DNA of 64,000 bases, taken from the NCBI RefSeq assembly GCF_963924675.1, contig NW_027077400.1:434001-498000 (forward strand), given 5' to 3'. Of the stretch, positions 50,662 to 62,889 are shown one piece after another; the first letter of the stretch is position 1, and each line of letters begins with the position of its first letter. The position numbers and the translations under genes are program-made. The stretch comes from Phocoena phocoena (lineage: Eukaryota > Chordata > Mammalia > Artiodactyla > Phocoenidae). Below the pieces are notes generated by a model. That model saw only the letters and a list, made by a program, of their open reading frames with translations, ran no database searches and had not been told where the DNA came from.

Positions 50662-52408
50662 GTCAGTGCCTTTAACCTCCTGTTTGGCACAGCTTGCAAT
50701 TTCTGTGCAAGATGAACAGGAATAGGGAGAACCAATGAGAGACTAGCTGTAGGTGTCTGCACGGGCAAATGTAACGCTCATTTCCCACCAGGAAGAGGAA
50801 TTTACCAAAGGCTCAGCATGCCCTGCCCGAAACAGATTAGGGCCTGAAGCAATCCTGCGGTTTTGTGCCCAGTTCACAAGAAAGCGAGTTGAAGAAAGGA
50901 GCTCAGGGGCACTGTAATTCACAAACCTGCAGAGTTATAAATGACAGCTATCCTCCAAAAATATATTGAAGTAAGCCTGCGAAGGGGACTTGAAAGCGGG
51001 GCAGAATTTCTGGAAAACGATTGCAGGGGGTAGACTGGAATTGCCCTGAAAGCATAGGAAAAGAGGCAGAACGTCGACAATGATGCACTTGGCCAAAAAG
51101 GGCGTATGAGTTTTTTCCTGAATATATTCAGGAAAAAACGCATACGCCCTTTTTGGCCAACCAAGCAAGCCTGTAAAGGAAATCTGCACTACAATGAAGT
51201 CTCACTGCCCCCCGGGCAAGAGGGCCATCTGAAACAAGTGTAAAATCCAGAAAGGTAGGACAGGATATGGAGAACAGGGAGCCTTGTTATGCTGATTGGC
51301 AGGATGTAAATTGCCAGCAGCCAGCCTGGAGAAGTGTATGGTGTTTCCTGAAACACATAAGAAACAAAGCAACACAGTCTATGGCACTTCCACTTATGGT
51401 CCTATAGCTTACGGAAATTAAAATCAAAAACAGACAGCCACCCCAATATTTGGGACGGCTGTGTTCACAAGAAGCTCGTCTACAGTAACAGGTAAATATC
51501 CCAGAAAGCAAAATATGGATAAAGAAGTTGTGGCACGTACGTACAATGCAATATCACTCAGCAATGAAATCTGTGTCATCAGGCCCGTAGCGGCATAGTG
51601 AGTGGATGCAGGTACGGTGATTCTACGTGAACTACGTCACACAGAAAAAGAAACATCATAAGATATCACTAATACACGGAATGTAAACTTGACTACACAT
51701 GAACTGAATTACAAAACAGAACAGGGTCTCAAATTTAGAAAACCAACTAGTGCTTGCTTATGGGGAAAGGTGCGTTGGGGTGCTTCATAAAACCAGAGAC
51801 TGAAATTAGCACAGATAACTTTCCATAAGCCAAATATGTAATAGACAAGACCTACTCCTTGCTCAACGAAATGGACCCAACACCACATATTCAACGCCTA
51901 GGAATATACCTGACTAGGAAGAATCTTAAAACCCATGGATATATATGTCTCCGTAAGAGAATCAAGCGTGTGTACAGCGGCATAAACGCAGCAGTGAAAA
52001 TCCGATAAATCCCATTATCAAAATAAATTTCAAAAAAAAATCATAAAGACAGTGAAATAGAGAGCAATTCTTAAATAATTCACTCAGGGCATGTGATGCA
52101 ACCGGGATTTAACACATCTACACCCAGAGCTGGTTGAGACATAAGGCTGGACACTTCAGGCTGATAGCATTGGTGAGTTTCGGTGAGCAAATGCAGACCC
52201 TTTGAAGTCATACTGCATGGTACCCATTCCATGGGTCCCAACTCTCCAGGTTCAAGGGATTCTTCCTCCAGCTAAAACATGCATGGGAAACCAAGAGTAT
52301 CGTCCACCATGTGATTGGGAAATGATTTAAAATGCATCTCAGTTTTCGTATCCTGGTCCTCGGGTTCACCATTCCAGATGCTTTACTAACACTCTCCCCG
52401 CTTGGAGA
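50662..52408 (+). repeat. Monomer 30, subtype A
   Basis: A-type with T at 51011 (as monomers 20, 21, 24) and C at 51235 (as monomer 28). Palindrome 51089-51160 has one left-arm mismatch (A at 51109). L1 part 51161-52040. Confidence 0.9.
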
Positions 52409-54155
52409 GTCAGTGCCTTTAACCTCCTCTTTGGCACAGCTTGCAATTTCTGTGCAAAATGAACAGGAATAGGGAGAACCAATGAGAGACTAGCTGTAGG
52501 TGTCTGCACGGGCAAATGTAACGCTCATTGCCCACCAGGAAGAGGAATTAAACAAAGGCTCAGTGTGCCCTGCTGGAAACAGATTAGGGCCTGAAGCAAT
52601 CCTGCGGTTTTGTGCCCAGCTCACAAGAAAGCGAGTTGAAGAAAGGAGCTCAGGGGCACTGTAATTCACAAACCTGCAGAGTTATAAATGACAGCTTTCC
52701 TCCAAAAATATATTGAAGTAAGCCTGCGAAGGGGACTTGAAAGCGGGGCAGAATTTCAGGAAAACGATTGCAGGGGGTAGACTGGAATTGCCCTGAAAGC
52801 ATAGGAAAAGAGGCAGAACGTCGACAATGATGCACTTGGCCAAAAAGGGCGTATGCGTTTTTTCCTGAATATATTCAGGAAAAAACGCATACGCCCTTTT
52901 TGGCCAACCAAGCAAGCCTGTAAATGAAATCTGCACTACAATGAAGTCTCACTGCCCCCCTGGCAAAAGGGCCATCTGAAAAAAGTGTAAAATCCAGAAA
53001 GGTAGGACAGGATATGGAGAACAGGGAGCCTTGTTATGCTGATTGGCAGGATGTAAATTGCCAGCAGCCACCCTGGAGAAGTGTATGGTGTTTCCTGAAA
53101 CACGAAAGAAACAAAGCAACACAGCCTATGGCACTTCCACTTATGGTCCTATAGCTTACGGAAATTAAAATCAAAAACAGACAGCCACCCCAATATTTGA
53201 GACGGCTGTGTTCACAAGAAGCTCGTCTACAGTATCAGGTAAATATCCCAGAAAGCAAAAAATGGATAAAGAACTTGTGGCACGTACGTACAATGCAATA
53301 TCACTCAGCAATGAAATCTGTGTCATCAGGCCCATAGCGGCATAGTGAGTGGATGCAGGTACGGTGATTCTACGTGAACTACGTCACACAGAAAAAGAAA
53401 CATCATAAGATATCACGAATACATGGAATGTAAACTTGACTACACATGAACTGAATTACAAAACAGAAAAGGGTCTCAAATTTAGAAAACCAACTAGTGC
53501 TTGCTTATGGGGAAAGGTGCCTTGGGGTGCTGCATAAAACCAGAGACTGAAATTAGCACAGATAACTTTCCATAAGCCCAATATGTAATAGACAAGACCT
53601 ACTCCTTGCTCAACGAAATGGACCCAACACCACATATTCAACGCCTAGGAATATACCTGACTAGGAAGAATCTTAAAACCCATGGATATATATGTCTCCG
53701 TAAGAGAATCAAGGGTGTGTACAGTGGCCGAAAGGCAGCAGTGAAAATCCGATAAATCCCATTATCAAAATAAATTTCGAAAACAAAACACAAAGACAGT
53801 GAAATAGAGAGCAATTCTTAAATAATTCACTCAGGGCATGTGATGCAACCGGGATTGACCACATCTACACCCAGAGCTGGTTGAGACATAAGGCTGGACA
53901 CTTCAGGCTGATAGCATTGGTGAGTTTAGGTGAGCAAATGCACACCCTTTGAAGTCATACTGTATGGTACCTATTCCATGGGTCCCAACTCTTCAGGTTC
54001 AAGGGATTCTTCCTCCAGCTAAAACATGCATGTGAAACCCACAGTATGGTCCACCGTGTTATGGGGAAATGATTTAAAATGCATCTCAGTTTTCGTATCC
54101 TGGTCCTCGGGTTCACCATTCCAGATGATTTACTAACAGTCTCCCTGCTTGGAGA
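52409..54155 (+). repeat. Monomer 31, subtype B
   Basis: B-type T-sublineage. Palindrome 52836-52907 intact, L1 part 52908-53787. Private: ACATGGAATG near 53422 and AGTGGCCG near 53723. Confidence 0.9.
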
Positions 54156-55901
54156 GTCAGTGCCTTTAACCTCCTGTTTGGCACAGCTTGCAATTTCTGT
54201 GCAAGATGAACAGGAATAGGGAGAACCAATGAGAGACTAGCTGTAGGTGTCTGCACGGGCAAATGTAACGCTCATTTCCCACCAGGAAGAGGAATTTACC
54301 AAAGGCTCAGCATGCCCTGCCCGAAACAGATTAGGGCCTGAAGCAATCCTGCGGTTTTGTGCCCAGTTCACAAGAAAGCGAGTTGAAGAAAGGAGCTCAG
54401 GGGCACTGTAATTCACAAACCTGCAGAGTTATAAATGACAGCTATCCTCCAAAAATATATTGAAGTAAGCCTGCGAAGGGGACTTGAAAGCGGGGCAGAA
54501 TTTCAGGAAAACGATTGCAGGGGGTAGACTGAAATTGCCCTGAAAGCATAGGAAAAGAGGCAGAACGTCGACAATGATGCACTTGGCCAAAAAGGGCGTA
54601 TGCGTTTTTTCCTGAATATATTCAGGAAAAAACGCATACGCCCTTTTTGGCCAACCAAGCAAGCCTGTAAAGGAAATCTGCACTACAATGAAGTCTCACT
54701 GCCCCCCGGGCAAGAGGGCCATCTGAAAAAAGTGTAAAATCCAGAAAGGTAGGACAGGATATGGAGAACAGGGAGCCTTGTTATGCTGATTGGCAGGATG
54801 TAAATTGCCAGCAGCCAGCCTGGAGAAGTGTATGGTGTTTCCTGAAACACATAAGAAACAAAGCAACACAGTCTATGGCACTTCCACTTATGGTCCTATA
54901 GCTTACGGAAATTAAAATCAAAAACAGACAGCCACCCCAATATTTGGGACGGCTGTGTTCACAAGAAGCTCGTCTACAGTAACAGGTAAATATCCCAGAA
55001 AGCAAAATATGGATAAAGAAGTTGTGGCACGTACGTACAATGCAATATCACTCAGCAATGAAATCTGTGTCATCAGGCCCGTAGCGGCATAGTGAGTGGA
55101 TGCAGGTACGGTGATTCTACGTGAACTACGTCACACAGAAAAAGAAACATCATAAGATATCACTAATACACGGAATGTAAACTTGACTACACATGAACTG
55201 AATTACAAAACAGAACAGGGTCTCAAATTTAGAAAACCAACTAGTGCTTGCTTATGGGGAAAGGTGCGTTGGGGTGCTTCATAAAACCAGAGACTGAAAT
55301 TAGCACAGATAACTTTCCATAAGCCAAATATGTAATAGACAAGACCTACTCCTTGCTCAACGAAATGGACCCAACACCACATATTCAACGCCTAGGAATA
55401 TACCTGACTAGGAAGAATCTTAAAACCCATGGATATATATGTCTCCGTAAGAGAATCAAGCGTGTGTACAGCGGCATAAACGCAGCAGTGAAAATCCGAT
55501 AAATCCCATTATCAAAATAAATTTCAAAAAAAATCATAAAGACAGTGAAATAGAGAGCAATTCTTAAATAATTCACTCAGGGCATGTGATGCCACCGGGA
55601 TTTAACACATCTACACCCAGAGCTGGTTGAGACATAAGGCTGGACACTTCAGGCTGATAGCATTGGTGAGTTTCGGTGAGCAAATGCAGACCCTTTGAAG
55701 TCATACTGCATGGTACCCATTCCATGGGTCCCAACTCTCCAGGTTCAAGGGATTCTTCCTCCAGCTAAAACATGCATGGGAAACCAAGAGTATCGTCCAC
55801 CATGTGATTGGGAAATGATTTAAAATGCATCTCAGTTTTCGTATCCTGGTCCTCGGGTTCACCATTCCAGATGCTTTACTAACACTCTCCCCGCTTGGAG
55901 A
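54156..55901 (+). repeat. Monomer 32, subtype A, 1746 bp
   Basis: A-type. The A-rich tail near 55526-55533 has eight A where other A copies have nine. Palindrome 54583-54654 intact, L1 part 54655-55533. Private: GACTGAAATTG near 54527. Confidence 0.9.
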
Positions 55902-57651
55902 GTCAGTGCCTTTAACCTCCTCTTTGGCACAGCTTGCAATTTCTGTGCAAAATGAACAGGAATAGGGAGAACCAATGAGAGACTAGCTGTAGGTGTCTGC
56001 ACGGGCAAATGTAACGCTCATTGCCCACCAGGAAGAGGAATTAAACAAAGGCTCAGTGTGCCCTGCTGGAAACAGATTAGGGCCTGAAGCAATCCTGCGG
56101 TTTTGTGCCCAGCTCACAAGAAAGCGAGTTGAAGAAAGGAGCTCAGGGGCACTGTAATTCACAAACCTGCAGAGTTATAAATGACAGCTTTCCTCCAAAA
56201 ATATATTGAAGTAAGCCTGCGAAGGGGACTTGAAAGCGGGGCAGAATTTCAGGAAAACGATTGCAGGGGGTAGACTGGAATTGCCCTGAAAGCATAGGAA
56301 AAGAGGCAGAACGTCGACAATGATGCACTTGGCCAAAAAGGGCGTATGCGTTTTTTCCTGAATATATTCAGGAAAAACGCCATACGCCCTTTTTGGCCAA
56401 CCAAGGCAAGCCTGTAAATGAAATCTGCACTACAATGAAGTCTCACTGCCCCCCTGGCAAAAGGGCCATCTGAAAAAAGTGTAAAATCCAGAAAGGTAGG
56501 ACAGGATATGGAGAACAGGGAGCCTTGTTATGCTGATTGGCAGGATGTAAATTGCCAGCAGCCAGCCTGGAGAAGTGTATGGTGTTTCCTGAAACACATA
56601 AGAAACAAAGCAACACAGTCTATGGCACTTCCACTTATGGTCCTATAGCTTACGGAAATTAAAATCAAAAACAGACAGCCACCCCAATATTTGGGACGGC
56701 TGTGTTCACAAGAAGCTCGTCTACAGTAACAGGTAAATATCCCAGAAAGCAAAATATGGATAAAGAAGTTGTGGCACGTACGTACAATGCATATCACTCA
56801 GCAATGAAATCTGTGTCATCAGGCCCGTAGCGGCATAGTGAGTGGATGCAGGTACGGTGATTCTACGTGAACTACGTCACACAGAAAAAGAAACATCATA
56901 AGATATCACTAATACACGGAATGATAAACTTGACTACACATGAACTGAATTACAAAAACAGAACAGGGTCTCAAATTTAGAAAACCAACTAGTGGCTTGC
57001 TTATGGGGAAAGGTGCGTTGGGGTGCTTCATAAAACCAGAGACTGAAATTAGCACAGATAACTTTCCATAAGCCAAATATGTAATAGACAAGACCTACTC
57101 CTTGCTCAACGAAATGGACCCAACACCACATATTCAACGCCTAGGAATATACCTGACTAGGAAGAATCTTAAAACCCATGGATATATATGTCTCCGTAAG
57201 AGAATCAAGCGTGTGTACAGCGGCATAAACGCAGCAGTGAAAATCCGATAAATCCCATTATCAAAATAAATTTCAAAAAAAAATCATAAAGACAGTGAAA
57301 TAGAGAGCAATTCTTAAATAATTCACTCAGGGCATGTGATGCAACCGGGATTTAACACATCTACACCCAGAGCTGGTTGAGACATAAGGCTGGACACTTC
57401 AGGCTGATAGCATTGGTGAGTTTCGGTGAGCAAATGCAGACCCTTTGAAGTCATACTGCATGGTACCCATTCCATGGGTCCCAACTCTCCAGGTTCAAGG
57501 GATTCTTCCTCCAGCTAAAACATGCATGGGAAACCAAGAGTATCGTCCACCATGTGATTGGGAAATGATTTAAAATGCATCTCAGTTTTCGTATCCTGGT
57601 CCTCGGGTTCACCATTCCAGATGCTTTACTAACACTCTCCCCGCTTGGAGA
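55902..57651 (+). repeat. Monomer 33, B/A mosaic with indel cluster, 1750 bp
   Basis: B-type (T-sublineage) to CCCTGGCAAAAGG (56462), A-type from CAGCCAGCC (56565). It is the only B-to-A switch. Palindrome 56329-56400 is broken in its right arm. L1 part about 56401-57283. Seven small indels lie between 56373 and 56994; see the separate entry. Confidence 0.88.
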
Positions 57652-57763
57652 GTCAGTGCCTTTAACCTCCTCTTTGGCACAGCTTGCAATTTCTGTGCAA
57701 AATGAACAGGAATTGGGAGAACCAATGAGAGACTAGCTGTAGGTGTCTGCACGGGCAAATGCG
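56373..57763 (+). other. Cluster of small indels in monomers 33-34
   Basis: Relative to all other copies there is an A lost near 56373-56377 and an extra C near 56381. There are also an extra G near 56406, an A lost near 56791, an extra A at 56924, an extra A near 56958, an extra G near 56994 and a 3-bp loss near 57761 (GCAAATGCGCTC). The remaining 62.6 kb shows indels only in monomers 26, 28 and 32. The pattern resembles uncorrected long-read errors or a weakly supported join. Confidence 0.75.
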
Positions 57764-59395
57764 CTCATTGCCCACCAGGAAGAGGAATTAAACAAAGGCT
57801 CAGTGTGCCCTGCTGGAAACAGATTAGGGCCTGAAGCAATCCTGCGGTTTTGTGCCCAGCTCACAAGAAAGCGAGTTGAAGAAAGGAGCTCAGGGGCACT
57901 GTAATTCACAAACCTGCAGAGTTATAAATGACAGCTTTCCTCCAAAAATATATTGAAGTAAGCCTGCGAAGGGGACTTGAAAGCGGGGCAGAATTTCAGG
58001 AAAACGATTGCAGGGGGTAGACTGGAATTGCCCTGAAAGCATAGGAAAAGAGGCAGAACGTCGACAATGATGCACTTGGCCAAAAAGGGCGTATGCGTTT
58101 TTTCCTGAATATATTCAGGAAAAAACGCATACGCCCTTTTTGGCCAACCAAGCAAGCCTGTAAATGAAATCTGCACTACAATGAAGTCTCACTGCCCCCC
58201 TGGCAAAAGGGCCATCTGAAAAAAGTGTAAAATCCAGAAAGGTAGGACAGGATATGGAGAACAGGGAGCCTTGTTATGCTGATTGGCAGGATGTAAATTG
58301 CCAGTAGCCACCCTGGAGAAGTGTATGGTGTTTCCTGAAACACGAAAGAAACAAAGCAACACAGCCTATGGCACTTCCACTTATGGTCCTATAGCTTACG
58401 GAAATTAAAATCAAAAACAGACAGCCACCCCAATATTTGAGACGGCTGTGTTCACAAGAAGCTCGTCTACAGTATCAGGTAAATATCCCAGAAAGCAAAA
58501 AATGGATAAAGAACTTGTGGCACGTACGTACAATGCAATATCACTCAGCAATGAAATCTGTGTCATCAGGCCCATAGCGGCATAGTGAGTGGATGCAGGT
58601 ACGGTGATTCTACGTGAACTACGTCACACAGAAAAAGAAACATCATAAGATATCACGAATACACGGAATGTAAACTTGACTACACATGAACTGAATTACA
58701 AAACAGAACAGGGCCTCAAATTTAGAAAACCAACTAGTGCTTGCTTATGGGGAAAGGTGCCTTGGGGTGCTGCATAAAACCAGAGACTGAAATTAGCACA
58801 GATAACTTTCCATAAGCCCAATATATAATAGACAAGACCTACTCCTTGCTCAACGAAATGGACCCAACACCACATATTCAACGCCTAGGAATATACCTGA
58901 CTAGGAAGAATCTTAAAACCCATGGATATATATGTCTCCGTAAGAGAATCAAGGGTGTGTACAGCGGCCGAAAGGCAGCAGTGAAAATCCGATAAATCCC
59001 ATTATCAAAATAAATTTCGAAAACAAAACACAAAGACAGTGAAATAGAGAGCAATTCTTAAATAATTCACTCAGGGCATGTGATGCAACCGGGATTGACC
59101 ACATCTACACCCAGAGCTGGTTGAGACATAAGGCTGGACACTTCAGGCTGATAGCATTGGTGAGTTTAGGTGAGCAAATGCACACCCTTTGAAGTCATAC
59201 TGTATGGTACCTATTCCATGGGTCCCAACTCTTCAGGTTCAAGGAATTCTTCCTCCAGCTAAAACATGCATGTGAAACCCACAGTATGGTCCACCGTGTT
59301 ATGGGGAAATGATTTAAAATGCATCTCAGTTTTCGTATCCTGGTCCTCGGGATCACCATTCCAGATGATTTACTAACAGTCTCCCTGCTTGGAGA
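57652..59395 (+). repeat. Monomer 34, subtype B, 1744 bp
   Basis: B-type T-sublineage with a 3-bp deletion near 57761 and T in GGAATTGGGAG near 57712. A-state CAGAACAGG occurs near 58704. A at 58825 (ATATATAATAG) is shared with monomer 35. Palindrome 58076-58147 intact, L1 part 58148-59027. Confidence 0.9.
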
Positions 59396-61142
59396 GTCAG
59401 TGCCTTTAACCTCCTGTTTGGCACAGCTTGCAATTTCTGTGCAAGATGAACAGGAATAGGGAGAACCAATGAGAGACTAGCTGTAGGTGTCTGCACGGGC
59501 AAATGTAATGCTCATTTCCCACCAGGAAGAGGAATTTACCAAAGGCTCAGCATGCCCTGCCCGAAACAGATTAGGGCCTGAAGCAATCCTGCGGTTTTGT
59601 GCCCAGTTCACAAGAAAGCGAGTTGAAGAAAGGAGCTCAGGGACACTGTAATTCACAAACCTGCAGAGTTATAAATGACAGCTATCCTCCAAAAATATAT
59701 TGAAGTAAGCCTGCGAAGGGGACTTGAAAGCGGGGCAGAATTTCAGGAAAACGATTGCAGGGGGTAGACTGGAATTGCCCTGAAAGCATAGGAAAAGAGG
59801 CAGAACGTCGACAATGATGCACTTGGCCAAAAAGGGCGTATGCGTTTTTTCCTGAATATATTCAGGAAAAAACGCATACGCCCTTTTTGGCCAACCAAGC
59901 AAGCCTGTAAAGGAAATCTGCACTACAATGAAGTCTCACTGCCCCCCGGGCAAGAGGGCCATCTGAAAAAAGTGTAAAATCCAGAAAGGTAGGACAGGAT
60001 ATGGAGAACAGGGAGCCTTGTTATGCTGATTGGCAGGATGTAAATTGCCAGCAGCCAGCCTGGAGAAGTGTATGGTGTTTCCTGAAACACATAAGAAACA
60101 AAGCAACACAGTCTATGGCACTTCCACTTATGGTCCTATAGCTTACGGAAATTAAAATCAAAAACAGACAGCCACCCCAATATTTGGGACGGCTGTGTTC
60201 ACAAGAAGCTCGTCTACAGTAACAGGTAAATATCCCAGAAAGCAAAATATGGATAAAGAAGTTGTGGCACGTACGTACAATGCAATATCACTCAGCAATG
60301 AAATCTGTGTCATCAGGCCCGTAGCGGCATAGTGAGTGGATGCAGGTACGGTGATTCTACGTGAACTACGTCACACAGAAAAAGAAACATCATAAGATAT
60401 CACGAATACACGGAATGTAAACTTGACTACACATGAACTGAATTACAAAATAGAAAAGGGTCTCAAATTTAGAAAACCAACTAGTGCTTGCTTATGGGGA
60501 AAGGTGCCTTGGGGTGCTGCATAAAACCAGAGACTGAAATTAGCACAGATAACTTTCCATAAGCCCAATATATAATAGACAAGACCTACTCCTTGCTCAA
60601 CGAAATGGACCCAACACCACATATTCAACGCCTAGGAATATACCTGACTAGGAAGAATCTTAAAACCCATGGATATATATGTCTCCGTAAGAGAATCAAG
60701 GGTGTGTACAGCGGCCGAAAGGCAGCAGTGAAAATCCGATAAATCCCATTATCAAAATAAATTTCGAAAACAAAACACAAAGACAGTGAAATAGAGAGCA
60801 ATTCTTAAATAATTCACTCAGGGCATGTGATGCAACCGGGATTGACCACATCTACACCCAGAGCTGGTTGAGACATAAGGCTGGACACTTCAGGCTGATA
60901 GCATTGGTGAGTTTAGGTGAGCAAATGCACACCCTTTGAAGTCATACTGTATGGTACCTATTCCATGGGTCCCAACTCTTCAGGTTCAAGGGATTCTTCC
61001 TCCAGCTAAAACATGCATGTGAAACCCACATTATGGTCCACCGTGTTATGGGGAAATGATTTAAAATGCATCTCAGTTTTCGTATCCTGGTCCTCGGGTT
61101 CACCATTCCAGATGATTTACTAACAGTCTCCCTGCTTGGAGA
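59396..61142 (+). repeat. Monomer 35, A/B mosaic
   Basis: A-type to GCCCGTAGCGG (60321), B-type from CACGAATAC (60404). The A part shares A at 59643 with monomer 36 and the B part shares A at 60572 with monomer 34. Palindrome 59823-59894 intact, L1 part 59895-60774. Confidence 0.9.
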
Positions 61143-62889
61143 GTCAGTGCCTTTAACCTCCTGTTTGGCACAGCTTGCAATTTCTGTGCAAGATGAACAG
61201 GAATAGGGAGAACCAATGAGAGACTAGCTGTAGGTGTCTGCACGGGCAAATGTAACGCTCATTTCCCACCAGGAAGAGGAATTTACCAAAGGCTCAGCAT
61301 GCCCTGCCCGAAACAGATTAGGGCCTGAAGCAATCCTGCGGTTTTGTGCCCAGTTCACAAGAAAGCGAGTTGAAGAAAGGAGCTCAGGGACACTGTAATT
61401 CACAAACCTGCAGAGTTATAAATGACAGCTATCCTCCAAAAATATATTGAAGTAAGCCTGCGAAGGGGACTTGAAAGCGGGGCAGAATTTCAGGAAAACG
61501 ATTGCAGGGGGTAGACTGGAATTGCCCTGAAAGCATAGGAAAAGAGGCAGAACGTCGACAATGATGCACTTGACCAAAAAGGGCGTATGCGTTTTTTCCT
61601 GAATATATTCAGGAAAAAACGCATACGCCCTTTTTGGCCAACCAAGCAAGCCTGTAAAGGAAATCTGCACTACAATGAAGTCTCACTGCCCCCCGGGCAA
61701 GAGGGCCATCTGAAAAAAGTGTAAAATCCAGAAAGGTAGGACAGGATATGGAGAACAGGGAGCCTTGTTATGCTGATTGGCAGGATGTAAATTGCCAGCA
61801 GCCAGCCTGGAGAAGTGTATGGTGTTTCCTGAAACACATAAGAAACAAAGCAACACAGTCTATGGCACTTCCACTTATGGTCCTATAGCTTACGGAAATT
61901 AAAATCAAAAACAGACAGCCACCCCAATATTTGGGACGGCTGTGTTCACAAGAAGCTCGTCTACAGTAACAGGTAAATATCCCAGAAAGCAAAATATGGA
62001 TAAAGAAGTTGTGGCACGTACGTACAATGCAATATCACTCAGCAATGAAATCTGTGTCATCAGGCCCGTAGCGGCATAGTGAGTGGATGCAGGTACGGTG
62101 ATTCTACGTGAACTACGTCACACAGAAAAAGAAACATCATAAGATATCACTAATACACGGAATGTAAACTTGACTACACATGAACTGAATTACAAAACAG
62201 AACAGGGTCTCAAATTTAGAAAACCAACTAGTGCTTGCTTATGGGGAAAGGTGCGTTGGGGTGCTTCATAAAACCAGAGACTGAAATTAGCACAGATAAC
62301 TTTCCATAAGCCAAATATGTAATAGACAAGACCTACTCCTTGCTCAACGAAATGGACCCAACACCACATATTCAACGCCTAGGAATATACCTGACTAGGA
62401 AGAATCTTAAAACCCATGGATATATATGTCTCCGTAAGAGAATCAAGCGTGTGTACAGCGGCATAAACGCAGCAGTGAAAATCCGATAAATCCCATTATC
62501 AAAATAAATTTCAAAAAAAAATCATAAAGACAGTGAAATAGAGAGCAATTCTTAAATAATTCACTCAGGGCATGTGATGCAACCGGGATTTAACACATCT
62601 ACACCCAGAGCTGGTTGAGACATAAGGCTGGACACTTCAGGCTGATAGCATTGGTGAGTTTCGGTGAGCAAATGCAGACCCTTTGAAGTCATACTGCATG
62701 GTACCCATTCCATGGGTCCCAACTCTCCAGGTTCAAGGGATTCTTCCTCCAGCTAAAACATGCATGGGAAACCAAGATTATCGTCCACCATGTGATTGGG
62801 AAATGATTTAAAATGCATCTCAGTTTTCGTATCCTGGTCCTCGGGTTCACCATTCCAGATGCTTTACTAACACTCTCCCCGCTTGGAGA
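61143..62889 (+). repeat. Monomer 36, subtype A
   Basis: A-type. Palindrome 61570-61641 has one left-arm mismatch (A at 61573). L1 part 61642-62521. It shares A at 61390 with monomer 35 and T at 62778 with monomer 18. Confidence 0.9.
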
